A stretch of 64,000 nucleotides of DNA from Cupriavidus sp. YR651 (GCF_900101625.1 NZ_FMYZ01000002.1:248001-312000); one strand, 5' to 3'; positions 33,757-43,567 are shown, numbered from the stretch's first letter. Made by a program: numbers and translations. The notes: generated by a model not told the origin, from the letters alone.

Positions 33757-34790
33757 GGCGCCTCCTTGCGATCGGGCGCGGGAGGCGTAGCCTTCTTGCG
33801 CGCCGCCGGCGGTGCGGCCATGTTGTCCTGCGCGCCGCCCATCATGTGGATGAACACGTCTTCCAGGCTGGTCTCGGTCTGCAGGATCCGTTGATGCGGC
33901 CGGGCATATTGCTTCAGGGTCTGCTCGAGCAGGTCCGCATCCTTGCCGGTGACGTGCAGCGCGGTGCCGAACGCCACGGTCTGGTCGACGCCGGGCTTGC
34001 CCTGCAACTGCGCGGACAGCTCGGCCAGCTCATCCCCTTCCACGCTCCACGTCGCGAGGTTCTGGCTCGCCACGACTTCCGCCGATGTGCCTTGCGCAAG
34101 CAGCTTGCCGTAGGCGATATACGCCAGCTTGTGGCAGCGCTCCGCTTCATCCATGTAGTGCGTGCTGACCAGCACGGAGATGCCGCGCGCGGCCAGCTGG
34201 TGCAACTGCTCCCAGAAATCGCGGCGCGCCTTGGGGTCCACGCCGGCCGTGGGTTCGTCGAGCAGCAGCAGACGCGGGTTGTGCAGCAGGCAGGCCGCCA
34301 GCGCCAGCCGTTGCTTCCAGCCGCCCGAGAGCGATCCGGCCAGCTGCGCGGCACGCGATTGCAGGCCCAGGTCTTCCAGCGCGCGGTCCACCGCCTCGCG
34401 GCGGTTGGGCATGTCGTAGACGCGGGCGACGAAGTCCAGGTTCTCGCGGATCGACAGGTCTTCCCAGTACGAGAAGCGTTGCGTCATGTAGCCGACGTTG
34501 CGCTTGATCTCGGCGGCCTGCTTCAGGATGTCGTAGCCCAGGCAGGTGCCGGAGCCGGAGTCCGGCGTCAGCAGGCCGCACATCATGCGGATCGACGTGG
34601 TCTTGCCGCTGCCGTTAGGGCCGAGAAAACCGAAGATCTCGCCACGGGCCACCTGCATGGTCAAGTTGTTGACCACGTGCTTGTCGCCAAAGCGCTTGTT
34701 CAGGTCATGCACGTCGATCGCGAGCTCGCCATTCCGTCCGTTCCGGCCGTCGTGGTGATTCGTCTGCGGTGAGGAAGCCGGCGTGTTCAT
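33753..34790 (-). CDS. ABC transporter ATP-binding protein
   Basis: The 345-residue ATPase has Walker [10 protein letters not shown] (residues 57-65), signature LSGGWKQR, Walker [14 protein letters not shown] and a switch His in [14 protein letters not shown]. The sequence after residue 240 is the extra C-terminal domain common in drug/toxin export ATPases, ending in a basic Ala/Pro-rich tail. It powers the adjoining ABC-2 permease. Four-nt overlaps on both sides show tight translational coupling. Confidence 0.95.
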   Translation of the reverse strand: MNTPASSPQTNHHDGRNGRNGELAIDVHDLNKRFGDKHVVNNLTMQVARGEIFGFLGPNGSGKTTSIRMMCGLLTPDSGSGTCLGYDILKQAAEIKRNVGYMTQRFSYWEDLSIRENLDFVARVYDMPNRREAVDRALEDLGLQSRAAQLAGSLSGGWKQRLALAACLLHNPRLLLLDEPTAGVDPKARRDFWEQLHQLAARGISVLVSTHYMDEAERCHKLAYIAYGKLLAQGTSAEVVASQNLATWSVEGDELAELSAQLQGKPGVDQTVAFGTALHVTGKDADLLEQTLKQYARPHQRILQTETSLEDVFIHMMGGAQDNMAAPPAARKKATPPAPDRKEAP

Positions 34791-35770
34791 GACTGCGTGA
34801 CCTCCACGGGCTGGCCCGGACGCAGCTTGGGCGCGTCATCGGTGGCGGGCCGGGCCTCGATCAGGAACACGAGCTTGCGGCGCGTCTCGTTGCTGTAGAT
34901 GACGGGCGGCGTGAACTCGGCCTCGTTCGACACATAGGTGATTTTCGCCGGCACGGGCGCGGCACAGCCATCGCAATGGATCCGCACGGCCTGTCCGTTC
35001 TTCAGCGATCCGACCACCGCTTCGGGCACGTAGAAGCGGACCTTCACATTGCCCGGCGGCAACATCCGCACGACGGCGCTGCCCGCCGGCACCCACTCGC
35101 CCGGGCGGAACGGCACGTCGTAGACCAGACCCGCCGCGGTGGCATTGACGAACTTGCGCGACAGTTTCCATTCGGCCTGCGCGAGCGCGGCGCGGGCGGA
35201 CTCCACCTGCGCGGCCTGCGCGGCAAGCTGGTCCTTGCGGCCCGGCAGGCGGGCCACATCGATATCGCGTTGCAGTTCGCGCACGCGCGCCGCGTCGGCG
35301 TCGGCGGTGGCGCGGCTTTCATCGAGCTGCGCCTTCGAAATGCCGCCGATCTCGAACTGCGCCTCGTCGCGCTTGCGCTGCGCCGCGCTGCGGACCGCCT
35401 GCGCCTGGGCCTGCGCCAACTGGGCCTGGTTGACCGCCACCTCGACGGGCCGCTTGCCCGTCTGGATGTCGGCCAGTTGCGCTTCGGCCACGCGGACCTG
35501 CTCGGCAGCCTGCTGGCGGGCGGCGCGCTCGTCGTCGGATTCGAGGATGAACAGCGGCGCGCCGTTGGCAACCTGCTGGCCGCGATCGACGGCGAGTTTC
35601 TCCAGGCGGCCCGCGAACGGCGAGGCCACGGCGACGAATTCGCCTTCGACATAGCCTTGCCAGCTAGCGGGCTTGTCGTTGCTGCAGGCGGCCAGCATTG
35701 CGCAGGCGGCGAGCACAGCCAGCGCGGGCAGGGGCCGGGCGGATGCGGGGAGGAGGGGGGACGTAAACAT
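34787..35770 (-). CDS. HlyD-family periplasmic adaptor (YbhG-like), lipoprotein
   Basis: The 327-residue precursor ends its signal in LAACAMLAACSNDKP, a lipobox, so it is probably lipid-anchored. The mature chain has the adaptor order: lipoyl half (WQGYVEGEFVAVASPFAGRL), a long alpha-helical hairpin (about residues 75-195, Ala/Gln/Arg-rich), the second lipoyl half and a beta-barrel (PPGNVKVRFYVPEAVVGSLK). It links the ABC permease with the outer-membrane factor. The cysteine pair in IHCDGCAAPVP is an unusual detail shared with YbhG-type adaptors. Confidence 0.92.
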   Translation of the reverse strand: MFTSPLLPASARPLPALAVLAACAMLAACSNDKPASWQGYVEGEFVAVASPFAGRLEKLAVDRGQQVANGAPLFILESDDERAARQQAAEQVRVAEAQLADIQTGKRPVEVAVNQAQLAQAQAQAVRSAAQRKRDEAQFEIGGISKAQLDESRATADADAARVRELQRDIDVARLPGRKDQLAAQAAQVESARAALAQAEWKLSRKFVNATAAGLVYDVPFRPGEWVPAGSAVVRMLPPGNVKVRFYVPEAVVGSLKNGQAVRIHCDGCAAPVPAKITYVSNEAEFTPPVIYSNETRRKLVFLIEARPATDDAPKLRPGQPVEVTQS

Positions 35771-35788
35771 ACGGGCTCCGTGGCGGCT

Positions 35789-36553
35789 TTATCGCAAGGC
35801 GGATGGGGAGGCGGGAGTCGATGCAGGAGGCGCGGCGGGCGGGGCGCCGGTCAGCCCGTGGGCGAGCAACGCGGTGACGTGGCGCACGAGCGTTTCCGTA
35901 TCGATGGCAGCGGCGCCGGGTAGCTGTCGCCAGATATGGGTGGTCGCCAGCGGCAGCAGGGTCAGGCCGATCAGGGACACCATGATGAGCGCTGGCTCCA
36001 GGCCAGGATTGAGCTTGCCGTGGGCCTGGGCCGCGGCGAACGGGCCGAGGATGAGCGTGGCGCGCTGCAGGGCCACGCGTTGCAGCATGCGTTCGCGCAA
36101 CTGGCCGTCGGTGCCGACGATCTCCCGGATCCACAGGCCGGGAAACCACGGGGTCGCGGATGCAACGCGGATCAGTCGGGCGGCCAATCCCTGAATCAGC
36201 GTCGTGATATCGGGCGCCCCGCTCGCGGCGGTGCTGAACACCTGCTCGATCAGGGGCTGCAGGCGTTCGTCGAATACCGCGTCGAGCAGTTGATCGCGGT
36301 CGCGAAAGTAGTAGTGGACCAGCGCGGGGGTGACGCCGGCTTCCGTGGCAATGGCCTTGACGGGTGTCGCGGCCACGCCGTGCTGCGCAAACAGGGTCAC
36401 GGCGGCTTCAATCAGCCGGTCGCGCTGGCCGGCATCGGTCGCGCGGGAGGTGGGCCGGCCGGGGCGGCGCTGAGGTGGCGCGGCATCGGTGGGCTGGTCG
36501 GGAGGCGCGGCGGGTGGAACCGACGGGGTGGGCGGGGCGGACTTGGCGGACAT
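35789..36553 (-). CDS. TetR-family repressor of the efflux operon
   Basis: The 254-residue protein has a low-complexity Pro/Ala N-terminus, then a TetR helix-turn-helix (residues about 44-90: RDRLIEAAVTLFAQHGVAAT, IATEAGVTPALVHYYFRDRD) and a ligand-binding helical domain of CecR (YbiH) type. It is the first gene of the efflux operon, 18 nt before hlyD, so it likely autoregulates the operon. An AT-rich palindrome sits 28 nt upstream of its ATG. Confidence 0.92.
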   Translation of the reverse strand: MSAKSAPPTPSVPPAAPPDQPTDAAPPQRRPGRPTSRATDAGQRDRLIEAAVTLFAQHGVAATPVKAIATEAGVTPALVHYYFRDRDQLLDAVFDERLQPLIEQVFSTAASGAPDITTLIQGLAARLIRVASATPWFPGLWIREIVGTDGQLRERMLQRVALQRATLILGPFAAAQAHGKLNPGLEPALIMVSLIGLTLLPLATTHIWRQLPGAAAIDTETLVRHVTALLAHGLTGAPPAAPPASTPASPSALR

Positions 36554-36580
36554 GGATGTTTTCCTTCACTGTCCTGGAAT

Positions 36581-36602
36581 ATTAATTTGTGAGTTAATTA
36601 AT
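36581..36602. promoter_or_regulatory. AT-rich palindrome, candidate TetR operator
   Basis: ATTAATT (36581-36587) and AATTAAT (36596-36602) are perfect inverted arms around 8 nt. In this GC-rich genome the stretch stands out. It lies just upstream of the TetR start, where the promoter should be, and is also 140 nt upstream of the porin gene on the other strand. Confidence 0.6.
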
Positions 36603-36742
36603 TCAAGGCTCGTTACAATGTCGGATCGCCAGCACTGCTGCGCCGCAACAATGCGCGGTAGACATGTCATGGCGCCGCGGCTATCCTCGCGCCAGTCCAA
36701 CGGATGTCCGCATGTGGCGCATCCGCTTTTCTCTCGTTTCCC

Positions 36743-38179
36743 ATGTCGCGTTTTCGTCCCCTGGCCGCCTTGATGCGGCTGCGCCCCGGTTTTGCCCTCT
36801 GTCTCGCCAGCGTGCTGCTGACGGGTGGATTGATGCCGCCGGTGTTTGCGCAGGAGACGCCGGCGGCCGACAACCAGGCCGGAGCCACAACCGACATCGG
36901 CGCCGATTCGAAGGCCGATTCGAAGGCCGATGGCGACGTGGAAAGCCCGTTCGCGATCCACGGGCAGGCGACCTATATCTGGCAGCGCAAGCCGTCGTTC
37001 GGCGCCGCCTATTCGGGCGAAAACAGCCTGACTGCGGCGCGCGCCAAGAGCTATTCCTTCACGGCCACGCTCGATCTCGGCCTGCGGCTCTGGCAGGGCG
37101 CGGAGTTTCACTTCAACCCGGAAGTCGCGCAGGGGGTGCCGTTCTCGAACCTGCACGGCCTGGGCGGGCTCTCCAACGGCGAGCTGGCCAAGACGGCCAG
37201 CACCAGCCCCAAGTTCTATCGCGCGCGGGCGTTTATCCGGCAGACGTGGGGCCTGGGCGGCGGCGAGGAAAAGCTCGAATCGGACTTCAACCAGTTCGCG
37301 CGGACGGTCGACAAGCAGCGCGTGGTGCTGACCGCCGGCAATTTCGGCGTGCTCGACGTGTTCGACCAGAACCCCTATGGATCGGACCCCCGTACGCAGT
37401 TCATGAACTGGTCGTTCCTCACGCACGGCTCGTTTGACTACGCGGCGGATTCGCGCGGCTACAACTGGGGCGCCGCGATCGAGTACATCGGCGATGGCTG
37501 GTCGGCGCGCTACGGCCACTTCCTGCAGCCGCTTGAGTCGAACGGCCGCGAGCTCGACACGCGCATGTTCGAACACTACGGCGACATCATCGAGCTGGAG
37601 AAGCGCTATGCGCTGGCCGGGCGGCCGGGGCAGGCGCGGCTGCTGCTGTGGCGGAACAAGGCGAAGATGGGATCGTTCAACGATGCCATTGCCTTCGGGC
37701 AGGCCAACGGCGTGACGCCGGATGTGGGGGATGTGCGCCGCGAACACACCAAGCTTGGTGTGGGCGTCGCCGTGCTGCAGGAAGTTTCCGATTCGTTCGG
37801 GGTGTTCTTCCGCGCGAATATGTCCGACGACAAGACGGAGACGTACGCCTTCACGGAAATCGGCCGGCAGGTGTCAGGCGGCGGCACGCTGCGGGGAACG
37901 TCGTGGGGCCGCCCCAACGATGAAGTGGGTCTGGCCGTCGCGGTCAACATGCTGGGGTCATCGCACCGCAACTACCTGGCCGCAGGAGGCCTGGGCGCAT
38001 TCCTTGGCGACGGCGCGCTGCGCTACGGGCCCGAACAGGTGTTCGAGATCTACTACAGCCTGGCGGTGTGGAAGACGCTGAGTCTGAGCCCGGACTTCCA
38101 GTACATCCGCAACCCCGGCTACAACCGCGACCGCGGACCGGCGAAGTTCATCGGTATTCGCGCGCACGCCGAGTTCTGA
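36743..38179 (+). CDS. OprB-family carbohydrate-selective porin
   Basis: The 478-residue precursor has a Sec signal (LRPGFALCLASVLLTGGLMP, cleavage after VFAQ), a short acidic linker with a DSKA repeat, and a beta-barrel that matches the OprB family: IHGQATYIWQRKPSFGAAYS, RAFIRQTWGLGGGEEK, TAGNFGVLDVFDQNPYGSDP and a terminal aromatic-ending strand (GIRAHAEF). OprB proteins admit sugars across the outer membrane. The MSRFRP start is chosen since it begins the signal peptide. It is alone on its strand and ends in a strong bidirectional terminator. Confidence 0.88.
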   Translation: MSRFRPLAALMRLRPGFALCLASVLLTGGLMPPVFAQETPAADNQAGATTDIGADSKADSKADGDVESPFAIHGQATYIWQRKPSFGAAYSGENSLTAARAKSYSFTATLDLGLRLWQGAEFHFNPEVAQGVPFSNLHGLGGLSNGELAKTASTSPKFYRARAFIRQTWGLGGGEEKLESDFNQFARTVDKQRVVLTAGNFGVLDVFDQNPYGSDPRTQFMNWSFLTHGSFDYAADSRGYNWGAAIEYIGDGWSARYGHFLQPLESNGRELDTRMFEHYGDIIELEKRYALAGRPGQARLLLWRNKAKMGSFNDAIAFGQANGVTPDVGDVRREHTKLGVGVAVLQEVSDSFGVFFRANMSDDKTETYAFTEIGRQVSGGGTLRGTSWGRPNDEVGLAVAVNMLGSSHRNYLAAGGLGAFLGDGALRYGPEQVFEIYYSLAVWKTLSLSPDFQYIRNPGYNRDRGPAKFIGIRAHAEF

Positions 38180-38180
38180 C

Positions 38181-38218
38181 GCAAAAAAAAGCCGGCCCAA
38201 TCGGGCCGGTTTTTTTTG
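38181..38218. terminator. Bidirectional rho-independent terminator between porin and queF
   Basis: Eight A's, CCGGCCC, loop AATC, GGGCCGG and eight T's. The symmetric A/T flanks let it end transcription from the porin (+) and from queF (-). Confidence 0.95.
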
Positions 38219-38230
38219 CATGACTGGCAA

Positions 38231-39064
38231 CTATTGCCGCGCGTTGCGCCGGTTATCCGGCCACGGCGTATTGAAGTTGGTGCGGAACGGGTTGATGTCG
38301 AGTCCGCCGCGCCGCGTATAGCGTGCGTAGACCGCCAGCTTCACCGGCTTGCACATGCGCATGACGTCCGTGAAGATCCGCTCCACGCACTGCTCGTGGA
38401 ACTCGTTGTGGTTGCGGAACGAAATCAGATATTTCAGCAGCCCTTCCTGGTCGATCGGCGCACCCACGTAGCGGATCTGCACGCTGCCCCAGTCCGGCTG
38501 GCCCGTCACCAGGCAATTGGACTTCAGCAGGTGCGAGACCAGCGATTCCTCCACCGGCGATTCGTCCTGGTCCGCTGACAGCAGGGACGGGTCCGGCTCG
38601 TAGATGTCGGTTTCGATATCGAGCCGATCCAGCAACAAGCCTTCCAGTTCGCCCATCTTCTGCGTGCCGAGATCTGCCTCGGTCACCAGCCGCACCTGCA
38701 CGGTGCCGCCGGTCGCTTCCGAGAGATCGTGGTGCAGCAACTGCTGGAGCGCCTCCGCCGAAGCCACCTTGCTCTGGTTGAACGAATTCAGGTACAGCTT
38801 GAACGACTTGGATTCGACGATGTTCGGCGTATCGGCCGGAATGATGAACGTGGCCAGCGCCACCTGCGGCTTGCCCTTCAGGTTCAGCCAGGAGACCTCA
38901 TAGGCGTTCCAGATGTCCACGCCGAAGAACGGCAGCGCGCGACCTTCGGCCAGGCCGATCTCGGTACGCTTGGGCTGCCGCGGGATCGGGAACAGCAGCG
39001 CGGGGTCGTACTCGGTCTTGTAGGCCGAGGGCTTGCCCAGCGGGGAGTGTTCGGGGAGCGTCAT
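38231..39064 (-). CDS. queF: QueF, NADPH-dependent 7-cyano-7-deazaguanine reductase (long form)
   Basis: The 277-residue enzyme reduces preQ0 to preQ1 in queuosine synthesis for tRNA. It is the two-domain (YqcD/E. coli) form. The QueF motif [16 protein letters not shown] is at residues 84-99, and the catalytic Cys184 ([15 protein letters not shown]) with Asp191 is intact. [10 protein letters not shown] supplies the conserved Glu. It is 9 nt downstream of ilvA on the same strand, so both may share a transcript. Confidence 0.96.
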   Translation of the reverse strand: MTLPEHSPLGKPSAYKTEYDPALLFPIPRQPKRTEIGLAEGRALPFFGVDIWNAYEVSWLNLKGKPQVALATFIIPADTPNIVESKSFKLYLNSFNQSKVASAEALQQLLHHDLSEATGGTVQVRLVTEADLGTQKMGELEGLLLDRLDIETDIYEPDPSLLSADQDESPVEESLVSHLLKSNCLVTGQPDWGSVQIRYVGAPIDQEGLLKYLISFRNHNEFHEQCVERIFTDVMRMCKPVKLAVYARYTRRGGLDINPFRTNFNTPWPDNRRNARQ

Positions 39065-39073
39065 GGTCGGGAA

Positions 39074-40609
39074 TCAGGAAAGGAACAGCTTGTAGACGGG
39101 GTTGTCAGTCTCGTCCCAGTGTACGTAACCCAGCGTGGAAAGGAAGGCGCGGAACGCGCGCTTCTCGTTCTTCGGAACCTGGATGCCCACCAGGATGTTG
39201 GAGGTGTCCGCGCCCTGGTTGCGGTAGTGGAACAGGCTGATGTTCCAGTTCGGGCTCATGCTCGACAGGAAGCGCATCAGCGCGCCCGGCCGCTCCGGGA
39301 ATTCGAAGCGATACAGCAATTCGTCATGGGCCAGCGGCGAGTGCCCGCCGACCATGTAGCGGATGTGTTGCTTGGCCAGTTCGTCGTTGGACAGGTCCAG
39401 CGTATCGAATCCGTGGCGGCGGAAGTTGGCGGCGATCTTGTCGCTCTCCGCGCGGCTGGCGATCTGCACGCCCACGAAGATATGCGCCACGCCCTTGTCG
39501 GCGATCCGGTAGTTGAACTCGGTCACGCTGCGCGTGCCCACCTGCTCGCAGAAACGCTTGAAGCTGCCGCGTTCCTCCGGGATCGTGACGGCGAAGACGG
39601 CCTCGCGGGCCTCGCCCACCTCGGCGCGCTCGGCGACGAAGCGCAGGCGGTCGAAGTTCATGTTGGCGCCGCACGCAATCGCCACGAGGTGCTGGTTCTT
39701 CAGCTTTTCGCGTTCGGCGTAGGCCTTCAGGCCGGCCACCGCCAGCGCGCCCGCCGGCTCCAGGATGCTGCGCGTGTCCTGGAACACATCCTTCACGCCC
39801 GCGCAGATCGCGTCGGTGTCGACAAGGATGATCTCGTCGACCAGTTCCCGCGTGATGCGGAAGGTCTCCTTGCCGACCAGCTTCACGGCGGTGCCGTCCG
39901 AGAACAGGCCCACGTCCTTCAGTTCCACGCGCTTGCCGGCTTCCACCGAGCGCTTCATCGCGTCGGAATCGAAAGTCTGCACGCCAATCACCTTGATGTC
40001 CGGCCGCACCGCCTTGATGTACGACGCGATGCCGGAGATCAGGCCGCCGCCGCCGATGGCCACGAAGATCGCATGGATCGGGCCCGGGTGCTGCCGCAGG
40101 ATCTCCATCGCGATCGTGCCCTGGCCGGCGATGACCTCGGGATCGTCGAACGGGTGGATGAACGTGAGCTTGTGCTTCTTCTCGAGCTCCGCCGCGTGGT
40201 TGTACGCATCGCTGTACGAATCGCCGTGCAGCACGATCTGGACCCAGTCGCCGCCCCGTTCGCGTACGGCGTCGATCTTCACCTGCGGCGTGGTGGTCGG
40301 CATGGCGATGATCGCCTTGCACTGCAGGCGTGCGGCGGACAGCGCCACGCCCTGCGCATGGTTGCCGGCCGATGCGGCGATCACGCCGCGTCGGAGTTCC
40401 TCGGGCGACAGCGACGCCATCTTGTTGTACGCGCCGCGCAGCTTGAACGAGAACACCGGCTGGGTGTCCTCGCGCTTGAACCAGACCGCGTTGCCGGTGC
40501 GCGCGGAAAGCGCGTGCGCATAGGTCAGTTCGGTTTCCTGCGCCACGTCGTACACCTTGGCGGTCAGGATCTTCTTGAGGTAGTCGGGCTTGGCTGGCGT
40601 GCGGGTCAT
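39074..40609 (-). CDS. ilvA: IlvA, biosynthetic threonine deaminase
   Basis: The 511-residue enzyme deaminates L-threonine to 2-oxobutanoate, the entry to isoleucine. It has an N-terminal PLP domain (SFKLRGAYNK with Lys56; SAGNHAQGVALSA; IGGGGLISGIASYI) and two C-terminal ACT-like regulatory domains (about residues 330-500) for feedback by isoleucine and valine. The start MTRTPAKPDYLKKIL is taken from family resemblance. ATG codons at 40624 and further upstream are in frame without a stop, and no start has a clear ribosome site. Confidence 0.94.
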   Translation of the reverse strand: MTRTPAKPDYLKKILTAKVYDVAQETELTYAHALSARTGNAVWFKREDTQPVFSFKLRGAYNKMASLSPEELRRGVIAASAGNHAQGVALSAARLQCKAIIAMPTTTPQVKIDAVRERGGDWVQIVLHGDSYSDAYNHAAELEKKHKLTFIHPFDDPEVIAGQGTIAMEILRQHPGPIHAIFVAIGGGGLISGIASYIKAVRPDIKVIGVQTFDSDAMKRSVEAGKRVELKDVGLFSDGTAVKLVGKETFRITRELVDEIILVDTDAICAGVKDVFQDTRSILEPAGALAVAGLKAYAEREKLKNQHLVAIACGANMNFDRLRFVAERAEVGEAREAVFAVTIPEERGSFKRFCEQVGTRSVTEFNYRIADKGVAHIFVGVQIASRAESDKIAANFRRHGFDTLDLSNDELAKQHIRYMVGGHSPLAHDELLYRFEFPERPGALMRFLSSMSPNWNISLFHYRNQGADTSNILVGIQVPKNEKRAFRAFLSTLGYVHWDETDNPVYKLFLS

Positions 40610-40666
40610 GGTGGGCAGGGGCATCACGCGCGCGCGCATGGCAACGCGGGTGGCAAAAAAAGCCGG

Positions 40667-40686
40667 AAAAATCGGCGGAAACCGCC
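40667..40686 (-). terminator. Terminator-like hairpin in the ilvA 5' leader
   Basis: Read on the minus strand, GGCGG-TTT-CCGCC is followed by GATTTTT, then a second T-rich run at about 40654-40660. It lies about 60 nt before the ilvA start. It could attenuate transcription; no antiterminator or leader peptide is clear. Confidence 0.4.
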
Positions 40687-40869
40687 AATGATAATGGATG
40701 GCGCCCATCCGCGACGCGTTGCGGGGGCGTCCCCCGTGCGTTGGCGATGGCACGCGATACGCTCCGCGACGTGGCGCAAGAGCCACTGGCGACTGCGGAA
40801 ATCGCGGGCGGCGCTGTAGGACAGCGCCCGGTGGACGCTGGTCAAAGTCACGTGCTACGGTGTACCGCG

Positions 40870-41682
40870 ATGCCCTCGCTACCTCTCATCGAACCCAATA
40901 CCGCGCTGTTTCTGGACTTCGACGGCACGCTGGCCGACCTCGCGCCGCGCCCCGACCTGGTGCAGGTGGAGCCGGAACTGGTTGGCACGCTGCGTGCCCT
41001 GCATACCTGCCTGAACGGCGCGCTTGCCATCATCTCGGGCCGGCCCGTGGTCGAGCTCGACTACTTCCTGCAACCCCTGCGACTCCCCGCTGCCGGCGTG
41101 CACGGTGCCGAATTCCGTCATGGCGGCGAGCGGATCATCACGCCGCCGGCGCCGGGCATCGGCCCCTTGCTGCCGCATCTGGAGGCCCTGGTGCAACGGC
41201 ATCCGGGGCTCCAGCTCGAGCGCAAATCCGTGGCCGTGGCCATTCACTACCGCCAGGTTCCGGAACTGGAGCCGCTCGTGCGCGCCGCCGTGGCCGACGT
41301 GCTGCGCGATGCCGTAGGCCTGGAAGGATTGCCCGGCAAGATGGTTGTCGAGATCAAGCCCGCCGGCGTGGACAAGGGCGATGCGATTGCATCGTTCATG
41401 CGCTCGCCGACGTTTGCCGGCCGCATGCCGCTGTTCGCCGGTGACGACGTCACCGACGAAGCCGGCTTTGCGGTCGTGCGCGAACTGGGCGGCGTCGGCG
41501 TGCTGGTCGGGCAGCGCGCCAGCGCCGCGACGGTCAGCGTGACCGGCCCCGCCGCGCTGCGCTGCTGGCTGCACCGCTCCGCGCACGCGCTGACGCATCG
41601 CATGGCGAACCGGGACGCCGATCCCTCCGCCGCCGATGCCGAGGCGCGGCTCCACGCGCAGAACCCATCACATCGACGCTAA
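40870..41682 (+). CDS. otsB: OtsB, trehalose-6-phosphate phosphatase
   Basis: The 270-residue HAD-superfamily enzyme removes phosphate from trehalose-6-phosphate. Motif I is LFLDFDGTLADLAP (Asp16, Asp18), motif II lies in ALAIISGRP, and motif IV is GDDVTDE (Asp192, Asp193, Asp196). MPSLPLIEPNTALF is the family start; longer readings need a TTG. The gene diverges from ilvA and is followed by the GH15 gene 13 nt on. Confidence 0.95.
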   Translation: MPSLPLIEPNTALFLDFDGTLADLAPRPDLVQVEPELVGTLRALHTCLNGALAIISGRPVVELDYFLQPLRLPAAGVHGAEFRHGGERIITPPAPGIGPLLPHLEALVQRHPGLQLERKSVAVAIHYRQVPELEPLVRAAVADVLRDAVGLEGLPGKMVVEIKPAGVDKGDAIASFMRSPTFAGRMPLFAGDDVTDEAGFAVVRELGGVGVLVGQRASAATVSVTGPAALRCWLHRSAHALTHRMANRDADPSAADAEARLHAQNPSHRR

Positions 41683-41695
41683 GGGAGAATTCGCT

Positions 41696-43567
41696 GTGAC
41701 CAACCCTGCCAGCCCGGCCACGCACGGGTCCATCGCGCCGGAGACGCCGGCGGTCAATACCGATTCCGATTGTTCCAGCCGCTACGCCGAGCCTTCGCTG
41801 TCGCTCGGCATGATCGGCAATTGCGGGTTCTCGGCGCTCGTCGACGGCCGCGGCCGCATCGTCTGGTGCTGCATGCCGCGCTTCGACGCCGACCCGGTGT
41901 TCAACAAGCTGCTGGACCCGACCGAAAACGGCGGCCACTTCTCGATCGAGATCGAGGATTTCCACGAAGCCACGCAGTGGTACGAGCCGAACACGGCCAT
42001 CCTGCGCACGCACCTGATCGACAAGCACGGCAGCTGCCTCGAGATCACCGACTTCTGTCCGCGCTTCTTCCGGCTTGGGCGCTATTTCCGCCCGCTGACG
42101 CTGGTGCGCCGCATTCGCCCGGTCCGTGGCGCGCCGCGCGTGCGCGTGACCGTGGCGCCGCGCTTCAACTGGGGCCGCATCAAGCCGGAGATGACGCGCG
42201 GAAGCAGCCACGTGCGCTACATCGGCGATGGCCTGACGCTGCGCATGACCACCGACGCGCCGCTGGCGTACGTGCTGTCGAACACGCCGTTCCTGGTGAC
42301 GCGCGGCTACAACTTCATCCTCGGCCCGGACGAGACGCTGGCGCACGGCGTGGAAGAAATCGCCCGCGATTTCGAGCAGGAAACCACGTCGTACTGGCGG
42401 CTCTGGAGCCGGCGCCTGGCGGTGCCGCGCGAATGGCAGGAAGCGGTGATCCGCGCCGCCATCACCCTCAAGCTGTCGCTGTACGAGGAGACGGGGGCCA
42501 TCGTCGCGGCGATGACTACGAGCATCCCCGAGGCACCCGGCAGCGGCCGCAACTGGGACTACCGCTATTGCTGGCTGCGTGACGCGTTCTTCGTCGTGCG
42601 CGCGCTGAACAGCTTGTCCGAGGTCGGCACGATGGAGGACTACCTGCGCTGGCTGTCCAACGTGGTCATGCAGTCGCAGGACGGGCACATCCAGCCGCTC
42701 TATGGCATTGGCCTGGAGCGCGAGCTACCGGAAAGCGTGCTCGACCACCTGTGCGGCTATCGCGGCATGGGCCCGGTGCGCGTTGGCAACCAGGCGCAGG
42801 AACACTTCCAGCACGATGTCTACGGCAACGTGGTGCTCGGCGCCGCGCAGGCCTTCCACGACCACCGGCTGCTGCATCGCGGCGGGCCCGCCGAGTATCG
42901 CCGGCTCGAGGACGTGGGCGAACAGGCCGTGCGCGTATTCGGCACGCCGGACGCCGGCATGTGGGAGTTGCGCACGCGGGCGCGGGTGCATACGTCCTCC
43001 GCGCTGATGAGCTGGGCGGCGTGCGACCGGCTGGCCAAGATCGGTGAAAAGCTCGGGCAGCCTGCGCGCGCCGCGTACTGGCACGACCACGCGGACCGCA
43101 TGAAGAAGCGCATCCTGGAAGAGTCATGGTCCGAGTCGCGGCAGGCGTTTGCGGAGAGCTTCGGCGGCAAGGAGCTCGACGCCAGCGTGCTGTTGATGGC
43201 CGAGGTCAATATCATCGATCCGAAGGACCCGCGCTTCATCGCCACGGTCAAGGCGCTGGAGGAATCGCTCTGCGACGGGCCTTACATGCGCCGCTACGAG
43301 GCACCGGATGACTTCGGCAAGCCGGAGACGGCATTCAACATCTGCACGTTCTGGCGCATCGACGCGCTGGCGCGCATTGGCCGTCGCGATGAGGCGCGCG
43401 AGATCTTCGAGGCCATGCTGGCCGCGCGCAATCCATTGGGGCTGCTCTCGGAAGACACCCACCCGGTCACCGGAGAGATGTGGGGCAATTTTCCCCAGAC
43501 CTATTCGATGGTCGGCCTGATCAACGGTGCCATGCGCTTGTCCGCGCCGTGGGAATCCGTGATCTGA
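41696..43567 (+). CDS. Glycoside hydrolase family 15 protein (glucoamylase/trehalase-like)
   Basis: The 623-residue protein starts with a GTG preceded by AAGGGAG at proper distance. It has an N-terminal beta-sandwich (trehalase-like N domain: LSLGMIGNCGFSALVDGRGR) and the (alpha/alpha)6 barrel with GH15 landmarks GSGRNWDYRYCWLRDAFFVV and TFWRIDALARIGRRDEAREI. It is cytoplasmic: no signal peptide. It sits between otsB and otsA, an arrangement seen in Burkholderiales. It may hydrolyse trehalose or small glucans, controlling the trehalose pool, but the activity is not proven by sequence. Confidence 0.9.
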   Translation: MTNPASPATHGSIAPETPAVNTDSDCSSRYAEPSLSLGMIGNCGFSALVDGRGRIVWCCMPRFDADPVFNKLLDPTENGGHFSIEIEDFHEATQWYEPNTAILRTHLIDKHGSCLEITDFCPRFFRLGRYFRPLTLVRRIRPVRGAPRVRVTVAPRFNWGRIKPEMTRGSSHVRYIGDGLTLRMTTDAPLAYVLSNTPFLVTRGYNFILGPDETLAHGVEEIARDFEQETTSYWRLWSRRLAVPREWQEAVIRAAITLKLSLYEETGAIVAAMTTSIPEAPGSGRNWDYRYCWLRDAFFVVRALNSLSEVGTMEDYLRWLSNVVMQSQDGHIQPLYGIGLERELPESVLDHLCGYRGMGPVRVGNQAQEHFQHDVYGNVVLGAAQAFHDHRLLHRGGPAEYRRLEDVGEQAVRVFGTPDAGMWELRTRARVHTSSALMSWAACDRLAKIGEKLGQPARAAYWHDHADRMKKRILEESWSESRQAFAESFGGKELDASVLLMAEVNIIDPKDPRFIATVKALEESLCDGPYMRRYEAPDDFGKPETAFNICTFWRIDALARIGRRDEAREIFEAMLAARNPLGLLSEDTHPVTGEMWGNFPQTYSMVGLINGAMRLSAPWESVI

